A stretch of DNA of 20,632 nucleotides from Polaromonas sp. GTDB lineage: Bacteria > Pseudomonadota > Gammaproteobacteria > Burkholderiales > Burkholderiaceae_C. The notes under the pieces were generated by a model. That model searched no databases, had not been told where the DNA came from, and was given only the letters and a program-made list of their open reading frames with translations. This document shows, in pieces, positions 14,250-20,632 of this stretch. The DNA lies in NCBI GenBank assembly GCA_013205645.1, contig JABMMH010000277.1, forward strand, positions 1 to 20,632. The letters are read 5' to 3'. Both the position numbers and the translations under genes were made by a program. Positions within the stretch are counted from its first letter, which is position 1. Every line of letters starts with the position of its first letter.

Positions 14250-17200
14250 ACCTGATCTCCTGCGGAAGCACCGGCTGGCAGGTCCTTGGGCATCTCTTTG
14301 GCGTGCATGCGGCGTTGCCGCTCACTGCCCTTGAAAAAGCCCCGCACGATGACGAAGAACACCGGAACAAAAAATACAGCCAAAACAGTTCCCGTCACGA
14401 TGCCACCCAGCACACCGGTGCCGATAGCCCGTTGACTGGCCGAGCCCGCGCCGCTGGCCAAAGCCAGTGGCAGGACACCCAAACCAAAGGCCATCGAGGT
14501 CATGACGATGGGCCGGAAGCGCATGCGTGCCGCTGCCAAAGCGGACTCGGTCACGCTCTTGCCCTGAGCCTGCAGGTCTTTGGCAAACTCGATGATCAGA
14601 ATCGCGTTTTTCGCCGTCAGTCCGATGATGGTGATCAATCCGACCTGAAAATACACGTCATTGGCATAGCCCCTGAACAGCGTCGCCAGCAGCACACCCA
14701 GCACACCGAGTGGCACAACCAGAATCACAGACAAGGGGATAGACCAACTTTCGTACAAAGCCGCCAAGCAGAGGAAGACCGCCAAGATAGCAAAGGCGTA
14801 CAAAATCATGGCTTGTGAGCCGGCCAATTTTTCCTCGCGGGACTGACCCGTCCACTCATAGGCAAAGCCCTTCGGCAACTGCGCCGCCAAACGCTCCATC
14901 TCGGCCAACGCGGCACCTGTGCTGTAGCCAGCCGCTGGTGCACCCGAAATTCGCATGGCCGGGTAGCCGTTGTAGCGCACGGTCTGCATCGCACCCGTGA
15001 CCCAACGTGTGCTGGCAAAGGCTGCCAAAGGCACTTGCTTGCCCTGATTGCTGGTGGCGTGCAGTCGCATCACGTCGACGGGCTGCATACGCGCTGGCGC
15101 ATCGGCCTGCACGATCACCCGTTGCAAACGTCCACGGTTAGGAAAGTCGTTGATGTAGCTAGACCCAAGCGCTGTGGAAAGAGTCGCATTGATCGCATCA
15201 AATGGCACACCCAGCGCATTGGCCTTGTCTCTGTCAATGTCGATTTGAAGCTGCGGTGCGTCTTCAAGACCTTCAGGTCGTACCTGCGTCAATATCTTGC
15301 TCTGACTGGCCAAGCCAACCAACTGGTCACGGGCGGCAACCAGTGCTTCACGGCCAGAACCAGCGCGGTCCTGCAAGCGGAAGGTGAAACCCGACGCATT
15401 GCCCAGCTCAGGAATCGGCGGCGGACTCAACGGGAAGATGAACGCATCGCGAATGCCTGACAACGCGCCAAAGGCACGGCCAGCGAGTGCCTGGGCTGAC
15501 TGCCCTGGCTCACTGCGCTGACTCCAATCTTTCAGCGTGACAAAGGCCAATGCGGCATTTTGTCCCTGACCCGCAAAGCTGAAGCCGAGTACCCCGACCA
15601 TGCTTTCCACTTCTGGCTGTTTGAGCATGTAGCTCTCGACTTGCTCAACCACCGCAGTTGTGCGTTCGCGCGTGGCACCTGCGGGCAACTGAATGTTGAC
15701 CAACATCGTGCCTTGGTCTTCAGCCGGCAAAAACGACGTCGGCAGACGCGTATAGACCAGCGCGACCACACCCACAATGGCGGCGTAAATGATCAGGTAA
15801 CGGGCAGCGCGCCGTAAGATGCGGGCGACCGCACTTTCATACGCCTTGGTGGTGCGCGCAACGCCTCGGTTAAACCAACCGAAGAAACCCTTTTTCTCGA
15901 CATGGTGTCCAGCCTCTACGGGCTTCAACAAGGTGGCGCATAACGCTGGCGTCAGCGACAGCGCCATGAAGCCAGAGAGCGCAATAGAAGTGGCCATCAC
16001 CGCCGAGAACTGGCGGTAAATATTGCCGGTGGAACCAGCAAAAAAGGCCAATGGCACAAACACGGAAACCAGCACCACCGTCACACCTATGATGGCACCA
16101 GAAATCTGGCCCATGGCTTTTCGGGTGGCCTCGCGCGGCGACAGACCCTCCTCGCTCATGATGCGTTCGACGTTTTCAACCACGACGATCGCATCATCGA
16201 CGACGATGCCGATCACCAACACCATGCCAAACATCGTCAGCACATTGATCGAAAAGCCCATCGCCAACAAGGCACCAAAGGAGCCCAGCAAGGCGATCGG
16301 CACGACCAGTGTCGGGATGATGGTGTAGCGCCAGTTTTGCAGAAACAGAAACATCACCAGAAACACCAACGCGACCGCTTCCAGCAGCGTGATCGCCACT
16401 TGCTGGATGGATATTTTGATGAAGCGTGAGCTGTCGTAAGGAATGTCCCACTTCACGCCCGGCGGGAAAAATGCCGACAACTCGCCCATGCGCTTGCGCA
16501 CCGCCTCAGCTGTGGCCAAGGCGTTGCCGGTGGGTGCCAGCTGCACGCCGATACCAGTGGCAGGCTTGCCATTCAGACGGGCCGAAGTCGCAAAGGTTTG
16601 CGCCGCCAACTCAATGCGGGCGACGTCCTTCAAGCGAACGGTGGAGCCATCAGAATTAGCACGCAGTACGATATTGCCAAACTCTTCGGTATTCGTCAGC
16701 TGACCTTTGACAACCACCGTGGCCGCGATCGCTTGCCCAGTGATGTTAGGCAGCTCACCGATAGAACCGGCCGAGACCTGGGCGTTTTGCGCACGAATGG
16801 CCGCATTGACCTCGGTCACCGATAAATTAAAACCGACCAGTTTGGCGGGCTCGATCCAGATTCGCATGGCCTGCTCAGTGCCGAACAACTGCGCCTGGCC
16901 AACACCGGCGATTCGCTGAATTTCAGGGATGACAGAGCGTGAAGCGTAGTCGCCCAGCGTGACTGGCGTGATGGCCGGATCGTCAGACGACAAAATGGCA
17001 AACAGCAAGAAGTTCGAGCGTGCCTTGTCAACTCGAACGCCCTGCTGAATCACGGCGGCCGGCAAACGCGGCGTGGCCCGTGCCAGACGGTTTTGCACGT
17101 CGACCTGCGCCAGGTCGGCATTGGTGCCGGTTTCAAAACTCACCGTGATCTGGCCCGTGCCATTCGCTTGCGTCACGGATTCCATGTAGATCAGACCGGG

Positions 17201-17416
17201 CGATCCGTTCATTTCCTGTTCAATGACGCTGATCACACTCTCTTCCAACACGCGCGCCGAGGCGCCCGGGTAGGTCGCAGAAATCACAATCGCCGGCGGT
17301 GCGACCGGCGGGTACTGGGCAATTGGCAACTGCGTGATCGCCACGCCTCCCAGCACGATGATGAAGAGCGCAATGACCCACGCAAAAATAGGTCTGTCAA
17401 TGAAAAACTTGGCCAT
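14246..17416 (-). CDS. acrB: RND multidrug efflux transporter, inner-membrane pump (AcrB/MexB, HAE1 family)
   Basis: AcrB-type trimeric pump that exports hydrophobic drugs, detergents and solvents by proton exchange. The 1056 residues match the family (E. coli AcrB 1049). The N-terminus MAKFFIDRPIFAWVIAL is typical. The proton-relay aspartates in GIVVDDAIVVVENVER fall at D407 and D408, as in AcrB, and the relay lysine in TAKNAILIIEFAKD is K936. Two large periplasmic loops (residues ~30-335 and ~565-870) lie between the membrane segments. PAGATRERT and the GFSFAGQGQNAA region are typical of the HAE1 subfamily rather than heavy-metal pumps. AAGGAG stands 8 nt before the ATG. It follows acrA after 12 bp and overlaps the outer-membrane channel gene by 4 bp. 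Substrate range cannot be read; use of the acrB symbol rests on family and on the AcrR-type operator. Confidence 0.96.
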   Translation of the reverse strand: MAKFFIDRPIFAWVIALFIIVLGGVAITQLPIAQYPPVAPPAIVISATYPGASARVLEESVISVIEQEMNGSPGLIYMESVTQANGTGQITVSFETGTNADLAQVDVQNRLARATPRLPAAVIQQGVRVDKARSNFLLFAILSSDDPAITPVTLGDYASRSVIPEIQRIAGVGQAQLFGTEQAMRIWIEPAKLVGFNLSVTEVNAAIRAQNAQVSAGSIGELPNITGQAIAATVVVKGQLTNTEEFGNIVLRANSDGSTVRLKDVARIELAAQTFATSARLNGKPATGIGVQLAPTGNALATAEAVRKRMGELSAFFPPGVKWDIPYDSSRFIKISIQQVAITLLEAVALVFLVMFLFLQNWRYTIIPTLVVPIALLGSFGALLAMGFSINVLTMFGMVLVIGIVVDDAIVVVENVERIMSEEGLSPREATRKAMGQISGAIIGVTVVLVSVFVPLAFFAGSTGNIYRQFSAVMATSIALSGFMALSLTPALCATLLKPVEAGHHVEKKGFFGWFNRGVARTTKAYESAVARILRRAARYLIIYAAIVGVVALVYTRLPTSFLPAEDQGTMLVNIQLPAGATRERTTAVVEQVESYMLKQPEVESMVGVLGFSFAGQGQNAALAFVTLKDWSQRSEPGQSAQALAGRAFGALSGIRDAFIFPLSPPPIPELGNASGFTFRLQDRAGSGREALVAARDQLVGLASQSKILTQVRPEGLEDAPQLQIDIDRDKANALGVPFDAINATLSTALGSSYINDFPNRGRLQRVIVQADAPARMQPVDVMRLHATSNQGKQVPLAAFASTRWVTGAMQTVRYNGYPAMRISGAPAAGYSTGAALAEMERLAAQLPKGFAYEWTGQSREEKLAGSQAMILYAFAILAVFLCLAALYESWSIPLSVILVVPLGVLGVLLATLFRGYANDVYFQVGLITIIGLTAKNAILIIEFAKDLQAQGKSVTESALAAARMRFRPIVMTSMAFGLGVLPLALASGAGSASQRAIGTGVLGGIVTGTVLAVFFVPVFFVIVRGFFKGSERQRRMHAKEMPKDLPAGASAGDQV

Positions 17417-17428
17417 GTGCCGCGCTCC

Positions 17429-18688
17429 TTATTTCTTAGCCGCGGAGGCGGGAGCAGAAGGTGTGGCGATTGCAGAGTCGGCTTTGGCCGGGGCAGCGGA
17501 ATCCGCGTTGCCCGTCCATGGCACCGGCTTGACAGGGGCCGGACCACGCAGCTTCTGGAAGCCATCGACCATCACCTGCTCACCCGCCTGCAAACCCTCC
17601 AGAATCACCCACTGGCTGCCTTGGGAGACACCCACTTTGACCTTGCGCTGTGCGACCATGCCATCAGCGGCAACCACCATGACGGTGTCGCCTTGGTCAG
17701 AGCGTGTCACGGCCTGTTGCGGCAGCAGCATCGCGTTGGCAGCTTGTGCCTGCTCAAGGCGCACGCGAACATACAAACCAGGCAGCAACAAACCTTTGGC
17801 GTTCGGTACTTCGGCGCGCAGCGTGATCTGGCCGGTGGCCTGATCGACCGACAAATCAGAGAACAACAAGCGACCGGATTGTGCGTAAACACTACCGTCT
17901 TCCAAGACCAGACGCACCCTGACGGCTTCGTCACCGCTGGCGCGCTTGAGCTGTCCAGCTTCAAGCGCCTTGCGCAGCTTCATCACTTCAGCAGCAGGCT
18001 GGGTGAAGTTGATGTACATCGGGTTGATCTGCTGGATCACGGCCAGCTGGGTGAACTCGCCTTGCCCGACCAGCGCACCTTCCGTCACCAAAGCACGACC
18101 GATACGGCCCGAAATAGGGGCCGTGACGGCAGCGTAATCGAGCGTGATCTTGGCCGTCTGAACGGCAGCTTTGCCAACCGCCACATCGGCCTCCGCCTGC
18201 TTCTGCGCGGCCTCAGCATTGGCGAATTCCTGCTTGCTGACCGCATTCGCTTTGACCAGCGGTTGGTAGCGCTGGGCCAGCGATGTCGCTTGTTCTAAAT
18301 TAGCCTGCGCACGCGCCAAGGAGGCTTGCGCGCTGGCATAGGCGGCGGCGTAAGGGGCAGAATCAATGGTGAACAAGGCCTCACCTGCTTTCACGTCACT
18401 GCCCTCGCGGAACAGTCGTTTCTGCAAAATGCCGGTCGCACGAGCCCGCACTTGGGCCACGCGTGACGCTTCTAGCCGACCAGGCAGTTCAGTCGTCAAA
18501 CCAATGTCACTCAGCGCAACCGTCACCACCCCGACTTGGGCCAGCGGCGGTTTAGCGCCGGCATCTGCGCCCTTGCTGCCTTGGCCGCAACCTGCCAGCA
18601 AAAAGGCCGACAACAGCCCACCCACCCACAGGGGTCTGGCAGAGAGTGTCATTGAAAATTCAGACAAAGATGAGCGGGGAAAGGACAT
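17429..18688 (-). CDS. acrA: RND efflux periplasmic adaptor (membrane fusion) lipoprotein, AcrA/MexA type
   Basis: AcrA links the inner-membrane pump to the outer-membrane channel. The 419-residue product has a lipoprotein signal with lipobox LLAGC (C34). It then has the biotinyl-lipoyl half-motif (GRLEASRVAQVRARATGILQKR, residues ~70-90), and a coiled-coil alpha-hairpin rich in Ala/Gln (ASAQASLARAQANLEQATSL, then EFANAEAAQKQAEADV). The second lipoyl half follows (ITLDYAAVTAPISGRIGRALVTEGALV), then a beta-barrel and membrane-proximal domain. The tail is Ala/Ser/Lys-rich and low in complexity. I chose 18688 because AAGGA stands ~6 nt upstream. The inner ATG at 18652 would place the lipid Cys at a more usual position 22 but has no ribosome-binding site. 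It is the first gene of the operon and diverges from the acrR gene. Homology is secure. Confidence 0.95.
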   Translation of the reverse strand: MSFPRSSLSEFSMTLSARPLWVGGLLSAFLLAGCGQGSKGADAGAKPPLAQVGVVTVALSDIGLTTELPGRLEASRVAQVRARATGILQKRLFREGSDVKAGEALFTIDSAPYAAAYASAQASLARAQANLEQATSLAQRYQPLVKANAVSKQEFANAEAAQKQAEADVAVGKAAVQTAKITLDYAAVTAPISGRIGRALVTEGALVGQGEFTQLAVIQQINPMYINFTQPAAEVMKLRKALEAGQLKRASGDEAVRVRLVLEDGSVYAQSGRLLFSDLSVDQATGQITLRAEVPNAKGLLLPGLYVRVRLEQAQAANAMLLPQQAVTRSDQGDTVMVVAADGMVAQRKVKVGVSQGSQWVILEGLQAGEQVMVDGFQKLRGPAPVKPVPWTGNADSAAPAKADSAIATPSAPASAAKK

Positions 18689-18731
18689 GCGGTTCCTTGG
18701 GTATTCAAGAGCAGGACTGTCAAAAACAACA

Positions 18732-18761
18732 ACAACGCAGGACTGGCAAGCCGTGCGTTGT
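18732..18761. repeat. Perfect 8-bp inverted repeat upstream of acrA
   Basis: ACAACGCA (18732-18739) and TGCGTTGT (18754-18761) are perfect reverse complements around 14 bases. The site lies 44-73 bp before the acrA start, between that gene and the AcrR operator. A 9-bp direct repeat GCAGGACTG also occurs here (18711-18719 and 18737-18745). In acrA mRNA it could form a hairpin in the leader, or it may be a second operator. Function is unknown. Confidence 0.45.
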
Positions 18762-18784
18762 CAAATTTTTACAAAAACGGAGTT

Positions 18785-18808
18785 TACATACATTTATGAA
18801 TGTATATT
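18785..18808. promoter_or_regulatory. AcrR-type operator in the acrA-acrR divergent promoter region
   Basis: A 24-bp near-palindrome with half-sites TACATACATT and AATGTATATT around the centre TATG. From memory, the E. coli AcrR operator has half-sites TACATACATT and AATGTATGTA around TGTG, so this site differs at only three positions. It lies 41 bp before the TTG start of the TetR gene and about 100 bp before acrA. Binding by the adjacent repressor would be expected to block both divergent promoters. The half-site match is seen directly; the regulation is inferred from the E. coli model. Confidence 0.88.
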
Positions 18809-18848
18809 GGTGAGGTCAGTAATAACCCGAACAGAAGGAGGCCCAAAG

Positions 18849-19475
18849 TTGGCTCGTCGTACGAAAGAAGAAGCGCTTACCACTAGGAACCGGCTATTAG
18901 ATGCGGCCGAAATACTGTTTTTGGCCAAAGGTGTGTCACACACCTCGCTGCAAGACATCGCCCGCGAGGCAGATGCCACACGGGGCGCGGTTTACTGGCA
19001 TTTTAAAGACAAAGCCGATCTTTTCAACGCCATGATGGATCGGGTGACCTTGCCACTCGAAGCCTCATTGGCGTTCTTGGCACACGATGAGCCAGGCAAC
19101 CCCTTGACGCACATCTGCAGCGCCACGCGCCAAGCTTTGCTGCGCATTGCAACCGACCCGCAGACGCGCCGGGTCTTTGAGGTAGCCACCTTGAAGGTTG
19201 AATACATTGATGAGCTGCAAGCCATCCGCTTGCGGCATCTGCGCGTTCGCAACTCTTTTCTAGACAAAATGGAGATCAGCCTGCGGGCGGCAGCGCTGAG
19301 TCAGACGACCGTGCTGCGCTTGTCGCCAAGAGCCGCGGCCCAAGGACTCCATGCGCTGATTGATGGCTTGATCCAGAACTGGCTACTGGACAAAGACGCT
19401 TTCGATTTGGTCGAGGTTGGCGAGCACGTGATGATGGTTTACATCTCAGGCTTGGGCCTGAATTCAGAAAAGTAA
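18849..19475 (+). CDS. acrR: TetR-family repressor of the efflux operon (AcrR type)
   Basis: AcrR-type repressors bind the intergenic operator as dimers and release it when a drug or other ligand enters the C-terminal pocket. The protein is 208 residues. The N-terminus ARRTKEEALTTRNRLLDAAEILF is TetR helix 1. The helix-turn-helix spans residues ~33-58 (TSLQDIAREADATRGAVYWH, then FKDKADLF), and its recognition segment TRGAVYWHFKDK is nearly the one in E. coli AcrR. The C-terminal ligand domain is less conserved but ends with the AcrR-like LIDGLIQNWLLDKDAFDLVEVG. I place the start at a TTG (18849) because a perfect AAGGAGG (18835-18841) stands 7 nt before it. The open frame continues upstream to 18366, but that part lies opposite acrA and is an artefact. 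The gene converges on a hypothetical gene, with only 7 bases between stop codons. Confidence 0.94.
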   Translation: MARRTKEEALTTRNRLLDAAEILFLAKGVSHTSLQDIAREADATRGAVYWHFKDKADLFNAMMDRVTLPLEASLAFLAHDEPGNPLTHICSATRQALLRIATDPQTRRVFEVATLKVEYIDELQAIRLRHLRVRNSFLDKMEISLRAAALSQTTVLRLSPRAAAQGLHALIDGLIQNWLLDKDAFDLVEVGEHVMMVYISGLGLNSEK

Positions 19476-19482
19476 ACGCAGC

Positions 19483-20115
19483 TCAGTGCAGGTGACGCGG
19501 CTTGCGTCCGCCGCCATGCCCACCTTGTGGTCCGCCCTGCCCACGCGGCGGCTTGCCGAGCTGCATGGAATTGACCAGTGAGTCAAAGCGTCTCTCGAAG
19601 AGCTTGTCCACTGCCGCCACGACGTCGCCAAGCTCAGAAGCGTCAAAGTGACGTTCCATCAGGCTGATGGTGTCTTGCACCAACAAATCCCGCTGCACCT
19701 GCATGATGGCCGCAGGCGTCGGGCCGACAAAATACATGGCAAAGTCGTCGCGTGCGTCGCCCGCACTGTCCATCTCATCCTCTTCGTCATCAAAGTCAGC
19801 GTCATAAAACGTGACTTCAATGGGTGCACCACTTTCAGCCAGGTCATTCAAGCCCATACACATTTCGTCGAGCGCTTGACGAAAATCTTCGTCGCCCGAG
19901 ACGGTCCAGCACAGCTGCAGCAAATGCGCCTGCACATCATGACGAATCCCCGGCTCTTCTTCATACGAGCTGGCAGCACCCTCCACCAACGACTTGGCAC
20001 CCGCATATTTCCACAGCGGCTTGAGCGCCTCTTGAAGCTGCTCAAAACCGACATCGGCGCGCAACGGCACTTCGCCGTGCACGTGAATTTCAAAGGGGGA
20101 GTTGTAACGAGGCAT
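19483..20115 (-). CDS. Conserved hypothetical protein with acidic middle and Gly/His-rich tail
   Basis: No function recognised. From memory it resembles a Burkholderiales-restricted uncharacterised family (possibly DUF6806), but this is tentative. The reading from the ATG at 20115 gives 210 residues beginning MPRYNSPFEIHVHGEVPLRAD. A compact N-terminal domain with PLWKYAGAKSL and SSYEEEPGIRHDVQAHLLQLCW (residues ~35-75) follows. Then come a strongly acidic stretch (YDADFDDEEDEMDSAGDARDD, ~110-130), a helical segment with LLVQDTISLMERHF, and a basic Gly/His-rich tail (GGHGGGRKPRHLH). No signal peptide or membrane segment is seen, so it is probably cytoplasmic. An ATG at 20145 would add ten residues but lacks a ribosome-binding site. 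For 20115 a TAAGAT -10-like element sits only about 10 bases upstream, which would suit an almost leaderless mRNA. It is convergent with acrR. Confidence 0.8.
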   Translation of the reverse strand: MPRYNSPFEIHVHGEVPLRADVGFEQLQEALKPLWKYAGAKSLVEGAASSYEEEPGIRHDVQAHLLQLCWTVSGDEDFRQALDEMCMGLNDLAESGAPIEVTFYDADFDDEEDEMDSAGDARDDFAMYFVGPTPAAIMQVQRDLLVQDTISLMERHFDASELGDVVAAVDKLFERRFDSLVNSMQLGKPPRGQGGPQGGHGGGRKPRHLH

Positions 20116-20456
20116 AAATCTAATCTTACCTATTTGTAGCCCCATGTTGTCGCCATCACGCGCGCTTGGACATTCAAATTAAAACGGCCTTGGCCGCGAG
20201 TGGGTGATACCTAGCGATTCCGCAAGTCAGGCTGCGCTTTGCGCGTACAGCCATTGTGGAACAAAAATGGCCCGAATCAAGGACGCCGGCTTGATTTTGC
20301 CCTGATTGACGACGGAGAAAAGCCAGCCAACGGGGGTTCACCGATAGCAAATCCCTACAACCCAGCACCCGTCTTTCCGACAACAAGTTCTCGTCAGACA
20401 GATGAGAGTGGCCCTCGCTGCATCGACAAAGACGCGGTCTATTTAAAAGGATACCC
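20116..20456. other. Intergenic region before the last gene
   Basis: About 340 bp without a supported gene. Two small hairpins occur: GCGC-TTT-GCGC (20234-20244) and GCCATT/AATGGC around ten bases (20250-20271). ORFs across this stretch (20239-20511 plus, 20174-20599 minus) have no domain, ribosome-binding site or plausible composition. The promoters of both flanking divergent genes should lie here. A TTGATT-like element near 20291 is a weak -35 candidate for the rightward gene. Nothing else is recognisable. Confidence 0.5.
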
Positions 20457-20632
20457 ATCATCAAACAGGCACATTTATCGACTTTCGACTGGGTCATTGC
20501 ACTGGCGCTAGCAGCGCTCACGGCAGGCCATGCCATGGCTGCAGATCCCGTCACGCCAAAGACCCGCGCTGAAGTACGCCAGAAACTGGAGAACGCCAAG
20601 AAAATGGGCGAGTTTCCGATGCCCCCTAAGGA
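20457..20632 (+). CDS. Small secreted protein, DUF4148-like, N-terminus only; apparent ATC start
   Basis: The last 176 bases encode a typical secreted protein start. It has a charged beginning (IKQAHLSTFDW), a hydrophobic core (VIALALAALTAG) and a likely signal peptidase I site after HAMA, before ADPVTPK. The mature part begins TRAEVRQKLENAKKMGEFPMPPK, which resembles the TRAEVR motif at the start of DUF4148 proteins, common in Burkholderiales. AAAAGGA (20445-20451) is a good Shine-Dalgarno, and the codon 5 nt after it is ATC (20457), followed by another ATC. No ATG, GTG or TTG lies in frame between the upstream stop (20403) and the signal peptide. The first in-frame ATG is at 20535, inside the signal peptide. 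Either ATC is used, the CTG at 20418 is used, or there is a base change. The 3' end lies outside the window. Role unknown. Confidence 0.6.
   Translation, partial: MIKQAHLSTFDWVIALALAALTAGHAMAADPVTPKTRAEVRQKLENAKKMGEFPMPPK

Noticed and set aside
17093..18298. 401-codon plus-strand frame opposite acrB and acrA
   Set aside because: It spans two well-identified genes on the other strand and is rich in Arg and His with no recognisable domain. Shadow frame.
18366..18848. N-terminal extension of the TetR gene
   Set aside because: It runs opposite acrA and through the operator, has no homology to TetR proteins, and the TTG at 18849 has a perfect Shine-Dalgarno.
20234..20271. Two small hairpins in the last intergenic region
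   Set aside because: The stems are 4-6 bp with no T-run and no link to a start codon, so they are not distinguishable from chance in GC-rich DNA.
20239..20511. 90-codon plus-strand frame near the right end
   Set aside because: It has no ribosome-binding site or domain and overlaps, in another frame, the signal-peptide gene that has both.
20174..20599. 141-codon minus-strand frame near the right end
   Set aside because: It overlaps the signal-peptide coding region on the opposite strand, shows no family resemblance, and its Ala/Ser-rich start is the mirror of the signal peptide.
1..20632. Search for CRISPR arrays, tRNA or rRNA genes, insertion sequences, phage genes or defence systems
   Set aside because: No regularly spaced repeats, transposase motifs, integrase genes or RNA gene signatures were seen. 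Gene content is core metabolic and transport.

Overview
The window looks like chromosomal DNA of a betaproteobacterium, most likely a Comamonadaceae member of the Burkholderiales (Rhodoferax, Polaromonas or Limnohabitans type). The reasons are the moderately high GC content, the mix of genes (class I fumarase followed by murI, divergent fumC, a bacterial alternative oxidase, an mrpA-B fusion operon) and the style of the small hypothetical proteins. This placement is an inference from gene content. No RNA genes, insertion sequences, CRISPR arrays or prophage genes were recognised.

Layout, left to right. Positions 1-979 (minus strand) hold the N-terminal half of acetyl-CoA synthetase. A divergent gene follows for a YqhA/UPF0114 membrane protein (1139-1738). 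Next is a complete, tightly overlapped group-2 Mrp/Pha cation:proton antiporter operon (1818-7880): fused mrpA-mrpB, then mrpC, D, E, F and G. It meets fumC (7877-9283, minus) tail to tail in a shared CTAG. Divergent from fumC is a class I iron-sulfur fumarase (about 9409-10980), with murI (glutamate racemase) directly behind it. A di-iron alternative oxidase (aox, 12078-12704) follows. It is separated by a strong two-way terminator from a convergent RND multidrug efflux operon on the minus strand (acrA, acrB and an OprM-type outer-membrane channel, 18688 to 12801). A divergent AcrR-type TetR repressor (18849-19475) starts next to an almost canonical AcrR operator. The window ends with a conserved hypothetical gene (minus) and the first 58 codons of a small secreted protein.

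How the genes work together. Several are housekeeping or respiratory: acetate activation, two fumarases of opposite oxygen sensitivity, a quinol oxidase that pumps no protons, and a proton-coupled cation antiporter. The efflux locus is a self-contained module in which AcrR probably represses both acrAB-oprM and itself through one shared operator.

No clearly new biological system was found. The points most worth a second look are the bacterial alternative oxidase, the conserved AcrR operator, the divergent fumarase pair with a tandem 13-bp repeat in its promoter region, and a signal-peptide gene at the right edge whose apparent start codon is ATC.
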